Positions 36,203 to 45,630 of a stretch of 64,000 nucleotides of DNA are shown here, piece after piece (position 1 is the stretch's first letter; every line of letters begins with the position of its first letter). A program made the position numbers and the translations under genes. The notes beneath the pieces were generated by a model. It searched no databases. It was given only the letters and a program-made list of their open reading frames with translations, and was not told the DNA's origin. This DNA comes from Pontibacter sp. FD36 (GTDB taxonomy: Bacteria; Bacteroidota; Bacteroidia; Cytophagales; Hymenobacteraceae), in the NCBI RefSeq assembly GCF_015686655.1, contig NZ_JADPMP010000013.1:124001-188000 (forward strand), in the 5' to 3' direction.

Positions 36203-36835
36203 CTAAATGAGTTTGTTCTGAATGCAGTAGCGAATAAGGTCCGTATTGGACGAGAACTTCATTTTTTCGTTTATCCGATTTCGGTACGTATTTACCGTAC
36301 TCAGCGTCAGACTCAGGTTCTCTGAAATAGATTTCAATGATTCTCCTTCTGCAATCTTGCACATGATCTGAAACTCTCTGTCTGAAAGTGTTTCATGAGA
36401 AACCAGCAGTTTATTGTCGCCTACCAGCGTATCTGCCAATAGTTCTGCAAGGGAGGCTGTGATATACTTGCCGCCGTTCCATACCTTCTTTATTGCCATG
36501 ACCAGTTCTTCTGCAGCACTCTCTTTACATAAGTATCCGGAGGCACCTGCTTTCAGAGACCGCAGGGCATAGGTTTTTTCGGGGTACATACTCAGAATGA
36601 GCACTGGCAATTGAGGAAACATGCGCTTCAAGTCGAATAACACATCCAGGCCGCTTTTTACGGGCATGTTGATGTCAAGCACGACAAAGTTTGCTTCGCT
36701 CTTTTTAAGCTTTTTCAATACTTCTGCCCCATTGGTGGCTTCCGCTACCACTGTGATATCGGGCTCGTTTCTAAGAACTTTTTTTAGTCCTTCCCGAATC
36801 AGCACATAATCGTCCGCGATTAATAAATTAATCAT
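36203..36835 (-). CDS. NarL/FixJ-type response regulator
   Basis: A 210-residue regulator. Receiver domain (1-120) with DD in LLIADDYVLIREG, phospho-Asp in FVVLDINMPVKSG and Lys near 105. The C-terminal LuxR-type helix-turn-helix is LSDREFQIMCKIAEGESLKS to LSTVNTYRNRINEKM. It lies 40 bases after the PAS histidine kinase on the same strand, so the two form a two-component system. Confidence 0.93.
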   Translation of the reverse strand: MINLLIADDYVLIREGLKKVLRNEPDITVVAEATNGAEVLKKLKKSEANFVVLDINMPVKSGLDVLFDLKRMFPQLPVLILSMYPEKTYALRSLKAGASGYLCKESAAEELVMAIKKVWNGGKYITASLAELLADTLVGDNKLLVSHETLSDREFQIMCKIAEGESLKSISENLSLTLSTVNTYRNRINEKMKFSSNTDLIRYCIQNKLI

Positions 36836-36875
36836 CCTGTCAGGTAAGTTTAAAATGAATGGTTTACAGTTCTAT

Positions 36876-39545
36876 TCAGTTAAAAGGCACTTCAAGAATC
36901 AAGCGTGTTCCCTTGTTATGTTTCGATTCTATGGACAAACTCGCGCCAATTCTTTCGGCTCTCTCCTGCATTCCCAGAAGTCCGAAAGTTCGTGTTCCAG
37001 ATAGTTTGTCATCTTGCAGCCCTTTGCCATTATCTTCAATCGTAAAACAGAAGTGGCTATCCGTCTTCGATATTTGAATGCTAGCCTTGGAAGCTCCGGA
37101 GTGCCGCACGATGTTCGTCATAGATTCCTGCATGATCCGGAATACCTCAATGGATTTTTCGTTTTCCAGTTCGACATAGTCCACATAAGAGAGTACATCC
37201 ATTTGGATGGCGCTACGCTTCTGGAAGTCCTGTGCCTGCGACTCTAGTTCGGATACCAAGCCAAAATTATCCAGCACTGCGGGCCGAAGAGTCGCTACAA
37301 TCTTTCGTACCGATGCAATCGAGCTATTGATGGTTTTCATCATGGACTGCAACTCTTCTTGCAACAACTCATGCTCCACCTGCCCTTTCGCGAGGGTTTT
37401 AAGCAGCAATGTTACATCAATTTTGAGAGCTGTAAAAGCCTGCCCAAGTTCATCGTGCAATTCACGTGAAATATACTTGCGCTCCTCTTCCCGCATTACC
37501 TGCAAGTGACGGGTAAGTGCCTGCAGTTGCTCATGCGATTTGGAAAGGGATTCGCTCGTCTTTTTCCGTTCTTTTATGTGCTCTTTCAGCAGTTCATTCG
37601 TTTTTTGCAAAGCAGCCGTTCGACTCATCACCCGATCCTCTAAATCGCGGTTATTGTCTTCAAGTTCTGAGTTAGCCAGGTTCAGTTCATGGTTCGTTAC
37701 CGCTAGTTTTTCAGCCATCGTTTTAGCCTTTTGCTCACTTTCTTCCAGTGCTTTGCGAGCATTCACCTGCTCTGTTACGTCCGTTACCAAGGTATAGAAA
37801 CCATGTACCACGCCTCCCCTACGATCAGGTATATAGCTCACTTGAATGTGCTTCACAAAGTCTTCCCGGTAGGGCATAGTTGCTTCAAAGTCCAACACTT
37901 CTCCGGCCAGGGCCCTCTGTATGTTGGCTTTCACATTGTGATAAGATGGCTCCCCTATTACCTCCCGAACAGTTTTCCCCAGCAACTCCTGCGAGACCAC
38001 CGGAAACCATTTTTCATAGGCTTTATTTGTGAAGCGATACCGCTCTTCCCGGTCCAGGTAACCAATCAGAACCGGAAGCGAATCGGTGATGAGCTTTAAC
38101 TGCTGCTCACTTGCCTCCACAGCTATCCTGGACTTCACTTGTTCTGTTACTTCAAGCGCGAATACGACCACACCATCTACCTGTTTCTGGTCATTAATCT
38201 TGGCCTGTAGTATAAACCGAAAGTACCTGTCTTCAATTACGCCATCCGCAGGCCGCACAAAAGGTATAAGCAGTTCAGACTCCTCGTGGGTAATGCCTTG
38301 TTCATACACTTCTCTGAAACTCTTATAAACAAGATTATGCTCTATCTCAGGCAATGCTTCCAGTATGGGTTTACCCAGCAGTTTCCGTTCCGGAAAGAGC
38401 CCTTCATAAACCGGGTTGACTAAGGTATACACCAGTTCTGGTCCTTCGACAATACAAATGGCTGCAGGCGCCTGCATGAATAGATTTCCCAGCCGCTTAC
38501 GCTGCCTTTCAGCTTCTGCTTCAGCCCGCTGTAGCTCGCGGGTCCGCGTCTTCACACGGCCTTCCAGCTCGCGGTTCAACTCCAGCAGCGATTCAGATTT
38601 ATGCTCTAACTCCTGCTTTGTCTGAATAAACTCGGTAACATCCAGCGCAAAAATCAGAATGCCATCTACTTCACCTTTCGTATTGTAAATAGCCTGATAA
38701 ATAAAATTCCAATAGATATTTTCGATCGGTTGATCTTCATAGCGCGCTACCGGAACCAAGACCTCTTTCCCTTCAAAAGTGACACCTGTCTGATAAACAT
38801 TCCGTATGATTTCCGCAATTGGTTGGCCATCTAGCTCTGGAAGTGCTTCGAATAGTGGCAGCCCTACCAGTTTACGCCCCGGAAACAGCTTTTGGTAACT
38901 GTCATTTATCTCTTTGTATACAAAATCAGGGCCTTCCAGTATAGCCAAGGCAGCAGGTGCCTGCTCAAACAAACGCTCCAAACGAAATCGCTGTTGGTCA
39001 CCAAGTGCAGTGGCCCGTTCTTCCCTCACAAGGCTCTCTGCTAACTTACGCTCCGTAACGATATGATCTGATACGTTGGTGGTTTCATGAAGTATGTAAG
39101 CAACTTTACCTAGTTCATCGAAAATGGGAATGTTGATTACGCTCCAGTAACGCTCCAAAAACTGGCCAGGCTGCTGTGGGTCACTAATATCATACTGCTG
39201 CAAATCCATCCGGTGGGGTTTGCCCGTCGCCAGTACCTGCTCCAAAGAAGCTCTCAGGTTAATAGAGGCAAACGCATGAGGGGAGCCGGGATTGTCAGGA
39301 AAAGCATCGAACAAATACTTGCCTACAATGTCCTCCCGTGACATGAAAATCTCTTTTAAGAGCGCGTCAGTAGCGGCCTCTACCACAAACTGCGGAGAGA
39401 GCAGCAGGCTGGAGCCACTCTGGGATTGAAAAATATGGAGGAAGGGTATAGCGTGCACACTTGCGCTTTCTGTTGATGGAGAAAGCACAGCACCAGACTC
39501 CGGGCTTGTGCTGCCTGGCAGGTTTTCAAATGGCATATTATTCAT
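36876..39545 (-). CDS. Multi-PAS sensor histidine kinase (NarX/DesK-type core)
   Basis: An 889-residue soluble sensor kinase. Four PAS-like domains are seen: about 50-170, 200-320, 360-480 and 500-620, with repeated text such as EQAPAALAILEGPDFVYKEI and MQAPAAICIVEGPELVYTLV, showing internal duplication of PAS 2 and 3. A coiled coil (about 625-690) leads to the dimerisation helix with phospho-His in YISRELHDELGQA, then the HATPase domain ending GLLGMQERAERIGASL. There is no membrane helix, so the signal is probably cytoplasmic. It partners the adjacent NarL-type regulator. Confidence 0.92.
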   Translation of the reverse strand: MNNMPFENLPGSTSPESGAVLSPSTESASVHAIPFLHIFQSQSGSSLLLSPQFVVEAATDALLKEIFMSREDIVGKYLFDAFPDNPGSPHAFASINLRASLEQVLATGKPHRMDLQQYDISDPQQPGQFLERYWSVINIPIFDELGKVAYILHETTNVSDHIVTERKLAESLVREERATALGDQQRFRLERLFEQAPAALAILEGPDFVYKEINDSYQKLFPGRKLVGLPLFEALPELDGQPIAEIIRNVYQTGVTFEGKEVLVPVARYEDQPIENIYWNFIYQAIYNTKGEVDGILIFALDVTEFIQTKQELEHKSESLLELNRELEGRVKTRTRELQRAEAEAERQRKRLGNLFMQAPAAICIVEGPELVYTLVNPVYEGLFPERKLLGKPILEALPEIEHNLVYKSFREVYEQGITHEESELLIPFVRPADGVIEDRYFRFILQAKINDQKQVDGVVVFALEVTEQVKSRIAVEASEQQLKLITDSLPVLIGYLDREERYRFTNKAYEKWFPVVSQELLGKTVREVIGEPSYHNVKANIQRALAGEVLDFEATMPYREDFVKHIQVSYIPDRRGGVVHGFYTLVTDVTEQVNARKALEESEQKAKTMAEKLAVTNHELNLANSELEDNNRDLEDRVMSRTAALQKTNELLKEHIKERKKTSESLSKSHEQLQALTRHLQVMREEERKYISRELHDELGQAFTALKIDVTLLLKTLAKGQVEHELLQEELQSMMKTINSSIASVRKIVATLRPAVLDNFGLVSELESQAQDFQKRSAIQMDVLSYVDYVELENEKSIEVFRIMQESMTNIVRHSGASKASIQISKTDSHFCFTIEDNGKGLQDDKLSGTRTFGLLGMQERAERIGASLSIESKHNKGTRLILEVPFN

Positions 39546-40186
39546 AGGTTTTAAACTTGTGCTTTAACTCAGCGCTCGGTTAGGAGAAGTGAGTTAAGCA
39601 GTAGGGCATTCGTACTAGTTGCTAAATAGGTAATAACTGAAGTTCAGCTGAGCTGAAAGGAAATCCGCTAATAAATTCCCTTTGAGAGTGGAGGTTGTTC
39701 AGACCCATGAAGGGGTCGGTAAGCTGCTGAATATGGATGGGCAAAGGCTTGATGCATAGATTTTCGCTTGGTAAGTTTTCTAAGGCAAAACCTTAAAAAA
39801 ACACATTAAAATTTTAAGCACTTCGGCTGGTTTCAGGACTGAAGAAACTCAGCAGCAAAACCTATCAACAAGTCAGTTTCAGAAAAAGTGCCTTTAAAAT
39901 ATTTAAACCCTCTTTTTGCTATGTGCCAACTGGTGTATGCTATACCTGCCAAGTAGTTCAAAAATTTATAGAACTTTAGCTTAATCATTAAAAAGGAAAA
40001 CTTCTCAAAACCTCCCGTAACTACTCATACAGAGCTAGATGCCCTATCAGGAATAAGAAAAAGGATTGCTCGAGTACTATGTAGTAAACAGCATCTGCTT
40101 TACTGCCTTGTTGCTAAAAATCTGGTGATTAAGATGTACAACATTTTTTCACAAGTGGATCTTGAGTACCATCCGATATAGACAAT

Positions 40187-40231
40187 TTCCTGAAACCGAA
40201 CATGATGGTAAAAGCAAAGAATACCATCACT
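40187..40231 (-). pseudogene. Remnant of a DUF5690 gene, helix 1 only
   Basis: 45 bases matching the intact DUF5690 gene at 34654-34698 with about five differences; the minus strand reads VMVFFAFTIMFGFRK against VVVFFAYTMIFGFRK. The frame continues about 18 codons without similarity to a stop near 40135. The 720-base gap 39546-40265 around it holds no complete gene, only this remnant and one motif copy at 39941. Confidence 0.65.
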
Positions 40232-40252
40232 GTCTGAGGGAGTAAACAGCTG

Positions 40253-40260
40253 TAATTTTG
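40253..40260 (+). promoter_or_regulatory. Bacteroidota -7 promoter element
   Basis: TAATTTTG (TAnnTTTG) predicts RNA starting near 40266-40268, which argues against the TTG at 40266 as the start codon of the next gene and for TTG 40287 or 40308. Confidence 0.5.
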
Positions 40261-40265
40261 TTAAC

Positions 40266-40778
40266 TTGCAGGCTATAACGCACAGCTTGAATAAGCAACA
40301 TATCAATTTGAATAAGCAGATCAGAAACCAGATAAAAGCCATTGCGCTTTACCAGATCATCGGTGGTATTTTAGGTATAGCACTCACTGTTTGGGTGCTA
40401 TTCAGCGGCGAGATGGTGGTAGACCAAATGGCCATGCGCATCGGCCTTTTTGCCAGCGGACTTTACATCTTTTCCATCCTTTGCGGCCGTATGCTTTTCC
40501 GCAATCTCCGACGCGGATTGGTGCTCTCCATTATTAACCAAGTACTGCAAGTCGTGTATTTTTCCTTTGGCACCTATGCCTTCCAGTATGTAGCGGGACT
40601 TCGTATTGGCGTTGGTGTGGACATGGTAGCAGGCTGGATCTTTAAATTCAGGTTGGCCCTCTCCTCTTTCCACTTTAGCGTCGGCACCGACCTGGGCCAG
40701 AAATTCATTGGCGTCAACCTGGTTGCCCTGTTTCTGATCTTCTGGATAGAGCGGTTGATGGAGAAGGTAAAAGAGTAG
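40266..40778 (+). CDS. Four-helix membrane protein of unknown function
   Basis: Up to 170 residues. The frame opens with TTG at 40266; TTG at 40287 or 40308 are likelier given the promoter at 40253. No ATG occurs before the first membrane helix. Helices are at about IIGGILGIALTVWVLF, IGLFASGLYIFSILCG, LVLSIINQVLQVVYFSFG and the C-terminal FIGVNLVALFLIFWIERL. I do not recognise the family. Confidence 0.65.
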   Translation: MQAITHSLNKQHINLNKQIRNQIKAIALYQIIGGILGIALTVWVLFSGEMVVDQMAMRIGLFASGLYIFSILCGRMLFRNLRRGLVLSIINQVLQVVYFSFGTYAFQYVAGLRIGVGVDMVAGWIFKFRLALSSFHFSVGTDLGQKFIGVNLVALFLIFWIERLMEKVKE

Positions 40779-40871
40779 CGCTATACTTGTATCAGGTATA
40801 GGTATAGACGGCAGCAATACAAGATCATTGTAGAGCTTTATTCTTATTTCGACATCAATGAATGAAGTAAA

Positions 40872-41120
40872 ATGAAAATCTATAAAGCTTTATTCTGGAT
40901 TACACTAATTACTGGTTTTACAATATTCTCAATCGGTGCCTATTTGAAATTCACTAATCAGGTTTCTATAGGGTTGACTGCTGGTAGACTTGGGAATATT
41001 CAGCAGGGAACGATAACAGGGTTTAGCGGAATGCTTCTTGGCGTTTTACTGATACTGTTATCAATTTGGACTTATAGAATTTATAGAGAAGAAAAAGAGA
41101 AATTTGATAGAATGGAATAA
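40872..41120 (+). CDS. Small two-helix membrane protein
   Basis: 82 residues with helices ALFWITLITGFTIFSIGAYL and FSGMLLGVLLILLSIWTYRI, and a charged end (REEKEKFDRME). The gene is clearly more AT-rich than its neighbours, which may mean recent transfer. No homologue is recognised. It is preceded by an AT-rich leader without a perfect -7 element. Confidence 0.55.
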   Translation: MKIYKALFWITLITGFTIFSIGAYLKFTNQVSIGLTAGRLGNIQQGTITGFSGMLLGVLLILLSIWTYRIYREEKEKFDRME

Positions 41121-41164
41121 AAGGTTGTTGCCAACAGATATGGGTATAGCTTCAGGCAAAAGCA

Positions 41165-41194
41165 AAAAGCCCCGACCAAATGGCCGGGGCTTTT
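41165..41194 (-). terminator. Intrinsic terminator of the efflux operon
   Basis: Arms AAAAGCCCCG (41165-41174) and CGGGGCTTTT (41185-41194). It lies 43 bases after the RND permease stop in the leftward direction and may also end the small + strand gene. Confidence 0.8.
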
Positions 41195-41236
41195 CATTTA
41201 TCAGGATCAAAAATCTTTTGTCCTTTGTCTAAAAAC

Positions 41237-44200
41237 TTACGGATTCACATAAGCAGGATCACCGCCATCATTATCTGGCAGGTCACCGCCTTTAGCGCGA
41301 AGCTCGGCCAGACCTTTTTTACCGTAGGCGATCCGGGTGATCACCACGTATAGTACCGGCACCACGAAGATGGCCAGGAAGGTAGCGGCCAGCATACCGC
41401 CGATAACTACCCAACCAATAGTCTGGCGCGACACGGCACCTGCACCGGCGGCAAGCGCCAAGGGTACTACACCCAAAATGAAGGCAAGTGAGGTCATGAT
41501 GATTGGACGCAGACGGAGCTGAACCGCTTCAATCGTAGCTTCAATCAGATCCATACCCCGATCTACACGTTCCTTGGCAAACTCCACGATCAGGATGGCA
41601 TTTTTAGCTGCCAAACCAATCAATGTGATCATACCGATCTGGGCGTATACGTTGTTGTCCAGTTTAGGCAGTAAGGTGAGCGCCAATATGGCCCCAAACA
41701 TACCAAGCGGAATAGCAAACAGGATGGAGAACGGCACGGACCAGCTTTCGTATAACGCTGCCAGCAACAGAAGCACCAGCAGGATCGAAAGCGAGAAGAT
41801 GTAGATGGTGCTCGCACCCGCTGCACGCTCTTCGCGGCTCAGGCCTGTAAACTCGTAGCCATAACCGGCAGGGAGTACCTCGGCGGCTACTTCCTCCAGT
41901 GCATCCAGCGCCTGACCACTACTGTAGCCCGGTGCGGCACTACCATTGATATCGACAGAGCGGAAAAGATTGTAGTGCGAAATTACTGCCGCGTTTTCTA
42001 CTACCCGCGAGGTCACCAGTGCGCTCAGCGGCACGGACTGGCCTTGTCTATTCATCACGTAGTACTGCTTCAGGCTTTCGATGTCCATGCGGTAAGAGGT
42101 GTCGGCCTGCGCCACTACCCTGAAGTTACGGCCGTAGCGCGTAAAGTCGTTCACGTAGCGGCTACCCATGTACGTTGACATGGTCGAGTAAATATCAGCG
42201 ATGTTCACACCGAGTCGCTTCGCTTTTTCGCGGTCCACGTCTATATGGTAACCCGGTGTTTTTGCTGTGAAGAAGCTGTAGGCCATTCCAATCTCAGGAC
42301 GTGCATTGGCAGCTGCCAGGAACTGTCCCATCACCTGTTCGAGCTCACGCACATCACCGGCCCGGCGCTGCTGCAGCACGAAGGTGAAACCGCCTGACTG
42401 CCCCAAACCAGGTATAGCCGGAGGCGCTACAAGGCGTACGCTGGCTTCTTTTATACCTGCAATCTTCTGCTGCACTTCAGCCATCACCCCATTCAGGTGC
42501 GAAGCCTCGTCCTTCCGCTGGTCCCATGGCTCCAGCTGCACAAAGAAGGTACCGCTGTTTGACTTGAAAGAGAAGTTAATCGCATTCAGACCAGCAATGG
42601 AGGTATAGTTTCGAATCGCTTCCACAGAACCCAGCTGATTACCAATCTCCTCGAGTATCTCTGAAGTCCGGCTCATGGAGGCGCCTTCCGGCAGCTCCAC
42701 CGACACGAACATACGACCCTCATCTTCTGTAGGTATAAAGCCGGTTGGTTTGGTGGCAAACAGTCCGAAAGTACCCACATAGATACAGATCAGGATGATC
42801 AGCACCAGCGGTGTCGCTTTGATGCTCTTGCGGACGCCTACCGAATAACGCTCGGTGGTGCGGGCAAACCAATTGTTGAAGTTGTAGAAGAATTTGTTGA
42901 TGCCGCGTGAGTCCTTGTTCACATTCATCGGCTTGAGCATCAGCGAGCAAAGTGCCGGCGTGAGGGTAAGAGCCACAAAGGCGGAGATCAACACAGAGAT
43001 CGCAATCGTGATCGCGAACTGCTGGTACAATCTACCTACGATACCAGGTATAAAGCCCACAGGTATAAATACCGCCGCCAGGATCAGACCAATGGCAATA
43101 ACCGGCGCCGTGATATCTTTCATGGCCTTGCGGGTGGCTTCTTTGGCAGAGAGCTTTTCATGGTCGATATAATGCTGCACGGCTTCCACCACCACGATGG
43201 CGTCATCCACCACAATACCAATCGAGAGCACGAAACCGAAGAGTGTGAGCGTGTTGATGGTAAAGCCCAGCGGGATGAAGAACACGAAAGTACCGATAAT
43301 GGACACAGGTATAGCCAGGATCGGCACCAGGGTCGCGCGCCAGCTCTGCAGGAACAGGAAGACCACCAGGATCACGAGGATCAGGGCCTCTACCAGCGTT
43401 TTCACCACCTCGTTGATCGACACCTGCACTACTGATACCGTTTCGAACGAAACGATATAATCTACGTCAGCCGGGAAAGAGGCCTTCAACTCGTCCAGCG
43501 CAGCGTAGATGCCTTCGGCGGTCTCGAGGGCGTTACTGCCCGGTGCCTGGTACAGGAGCATCATCGTAGCCGGGTTACCGTTGATCTTGGACTGGCGGCC
43601 ATAGTCAAAGCGGCCAAACTCGATGCGGGCCACGTCGCGCAGGTATACCACCGAACCGTCCGTCTGGTTGGTGCGCACGATGATGTCACCAAACTCCTCC
43701 TGCGTCTGCAGTCGGCCAGTTACCGTGATCGGGTACTGGAATGCCTGGGTATTGTACTGCGGTGCACCGCCTACCGTACCGGCAGCCACCTGCAGGTTTT
43801 GCTCCTGTATAGCCGCTGTGATCTCGTTGGCCCCAATGTTATACTGCGCCAGCTTGTCCGGCTGCAGCCAAAGACGCATACTGAAATCCTGCCCGATGGA
43901 GGTGATATCGCCCACTCCACTCACACGCATCAGGGCATCCTTGATGTAAATGTTAGTGTAGTTGTCGAGGAACTGGATATCGTGGGTGCGGTTCGGCGAG
44001 TAGATACCGATTACCATCATAATACTCGGGTTACGCTTACGCACCGTCACGCCCAGTCGTCTTACTTCTTCTGGCAAGGTCGGCTGCGCAATGCTGGCCC
44101 GGTTTTGCACGTCGAGCGTCGCAATGTCGATGTCGGTGCCCACCTCAAAGGTAACCGACATGTTCATCTGGCCGGTACTCGTGTTGGTAGAGGTGATGTA

Positions 44201-44431
44201 AGCCATACCTGGTGTACCGTTGATCTGTGTCTCCACCGGCGTGGCCACCGACTGCTCTACCGTCAGGGCGTCAGAGCCGGTATAGTTAGCCGATACCGAT
44301 ACGGTAGGCGGCGAAATATCCGGGTACTGCGTGACAGGCAAATTCATCATGGCCAGCAATCCCACCAGCACGATCACAATCGAGATCACCATGGCGGTGA
44401 CGGGCCTTCTTATAAATACTTCTGAAATCAT
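41237..44431 (-). CDS. RND multidrug efflux permease (AcrB/MexB, HAE1 type)
   Basis: A 1064-residue inner-membrane proton/drug antiporter. It begins VFIRRPVTAMVISIVIVLVG, with 12 helices and two large periplasmic loops (about 35-330 and 555-860). The proton relay helix 4 reads GIVVDDAIVVVEAV with both Asp, and helix 10 has GLAAKNAILIVEFA with the Lys. Normal length. It is last in a tetR-tolC-acrA-acrB operon, 35 bases after the adaptor gene. Its drugs cannot be predicted from sequence. Confidence 0.95.
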   Translation of the reverse strand: MISEVFIRRPVTAMVISIVIVLVGLLAMMNLPVTQYPDISPPTVSVSANYTGSDALTVEQSVATPVETQINGTPGMAYITSTNTSTGQMNMSVTFEVGTDIDIATLDVQNRASIAQPTLPEEVRRLGVTVRKRNPSIMMVIGIYSPNRTHDIQFLDNYTNIYIKDALMRVSGVGDITSIGQDFSMRLWLQPDKLAQYNIGANEITAAIQEQNLQVAAGTVGGAPQYNTQAFQYPITVTGRLQTQEEFGDIIVRTNQTDGSVVYLRDVARIEFGRFDYGRQSKINGNPATMMLLYQAPGSNALETAEGIYAALDELKASFPADVDYIVSFETVSVVQVSINEVVKTLVEALILVILVVFLFLQSWRATLVPILAIPVSIIGTFVFFIPLGFTINTLTLFGFVLSIGIVVDDAIVVVEAVQHYIDHEKLSAKEATRKAMKDITAPVIAIGLILAAVFIPVGFIPGIVGRLYQQFAITIAISVLISAFVALTLTPALCSLMLKPMNVNKDSRGINKFFYNFNNWFARTTERYSVGVRKSIKATPLVLIILICIYVGTFGLFATKPTGFIPTEDEGRMFVSVELPEGASMSRTSEILEEIGNQLGSVEAIRNYTSIAGLNAINFSFKSNSGTFFVQLEPWDQRKDEASHLNGVMAEVQQKIAGIKEASVRLVAPPAIPGLGQSGGFTFVLQQRRAGDVRELEQVMGQFLAAANARPEIGMAYSFFTAKTPGYHIDVDREKAKRLGVNIADIYSTMSTYMGSRYVNDFTRYGRNFRVVAQADTSYRMDIESLKQYYVMNRQGQSVPLSALVTSRVVENAAVISHYNLFRSVDINGSAAPGYSSGQALDALEEVAAEVLPAGYGYEFTGLSREERAAGASTIYIFSLSILLVLLLLAALYESWSVPFSILFAIPLGMFGAILALTLLPKLDNNVYAQIGMITLIGLAAKNAILIVEFAKERVDRGMDLIEATIEAVQLRLRPIIMTSLAFILGVVPLALAAGAGAVSRQTIGWVVIGGMLAATFLAIFVVPVLYVVITRIAYGKKGLAELRAKGGDLPDNDGGDPAYVNP

Positions 44432-44466
44432 CTTGCTTGTTAATCTTCTGAAAGACCTATCTCTGT

Positions 44467-45612
44467 TTATCTGGCGGCACCCGCCTGTGGCTGGCCCTGC
44501 TCAGGACCTTCGAGCTGTACTTTGGCTCCCTGGCGCAAACGCTGTATACCTTCGGTCACAATCTGCTGCCCTTGCTGCAGGCCTTCTCGCACGACAATGT
44601 TGCCGTTCACGCGTGTTCCCAGCTGCACGTTCTGCTGCACCACGGAGTCGCCCTGCACCACATACACATAGTACTCACCCAACTGCTCTGTCACGGCCTT
44701 AAAAGGGATCACAATCTGGTCGCCCAGGTCCTGGTTAAGCACGTCCAGGCTCACAGTCATCCCTGGTATCAGTCTTTCGTCGGGGTTCGGGAACTGCACA
44801 CGCACGGTGGTAGTACCTGACTGGCGGCCAATGGCTCTGTCGATGGCGACCAGTTTGCCATTGTGCTCGTACTGCTCACCGTTATTAAAGCGAATCGTGA
44901 AAAGTGAATCCGGTTGGTTGCCTTGACGCAGGTTGCTAAAACGACCAAGCTCGGCTTCGTTGATCACAAAGTCAACTGCGATCGGGTCAGATGACGACAC
45001 CGTGTTCAGCAAAGGCTGGCCCGGCGATACCTGCGCTCCTACCCTGACCTGCGAAATGCCGATCACACCGCTGAATGGCGCTGTGATGGTCGAATAACTC
45101 AGATCCGTGCCTGCGCTGCTCACCTGGGCCTGCGCCGCTGACACCTGTGCACGGGCGGTCTGCACTTCGGTGCGGGCGTAGTCTACCTGCTGCCTGGCAA
45201 TGGCGTCACGTTCGGCCAGTCGCTCGTAACGCTCCAGGTCCTTCTCGGCGCGGGCCAGGTTGGCTTTGGCGCTCTGCAGACTGGCCTGCGCCTGCTGTAT
45301 ACCTGCCTGGTATTTGTTCTGGTCTATCTCGTAAAGTTTCTGCCCCTTTTTGACACGCTGTCCGTCCTGCACAAAAATATTGGTGATATACCCTGATACT
45401 TGCGGACGCAGCTCTACTTCCTGCAGCGGCACCACCCTGGCCGGGTATGTATCGCGGCCGGTTACGCTTTGCTGCTTTACCTGAATCGTGTTCACCGGAA
45501 CGGCCATGGCTGCAGGGTTCATCTGCTGCTGTCCGGCATCGTCACCGCCGCAAGACACAAGCATAGTCGGGCTGATGATGGCTGCGAACAGCCAGGTGTA
45601 TTTATTTTTCAT
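44467..45612 (-). CDS. RND efflux periplasmic adaptor (AcrA type)
   Basis: A 381-residue membrane fusion protein. It is a lipoprotein: lipobox MLVSC, then GGDDAG. Barrel-sandwich lipoyl halves flank a coiled-coil hairpin (about 100-165, QAQASLQSAKANLARAEKDL), with the typical YSTITAPFSGVIG after it. It bridges the AcrB-type pump and TolC-type channel encoded on either side; 18 bases separate it from the tolC gene. Confidence 0.94.
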   Translation of the reverse strand: MKNKYTWLFAAIISPTMLVSCGGDDAGQQQMNPAAMAVPVNTIQVKQQSVTGRDTYPARVVPLQEVELRPQVSGYITNIFVQDGQRVKKGQKLYEIDQNKYQAGIQQAQASLQSAKANLARAEKDLERYERLAERDAIARQQVDYARTEVQTARAQVSAAQAQVSSAGTDLSYSTITAPFSGVIGISQVRVGAQVSPGQPLLNTVSSSDPIAVDFVINEAELGRFSNLRQGNQPDSLFTIRFNNGEQYEHNGKLVAIDRAIGRQSGTTTVRVQFPNPDERLIPGMTVSLDVLNQDLGDQIVIPFKAVTEQLGEYYVYVVQGDSVVQQNVQLGTRVNGNIVVREGLQQGQQIVTEGIQRLRQGAKVQLEGPEQGQPQAGAAR

Positions 45613-45630
45613 TATTCTGTTTCTCTGATT

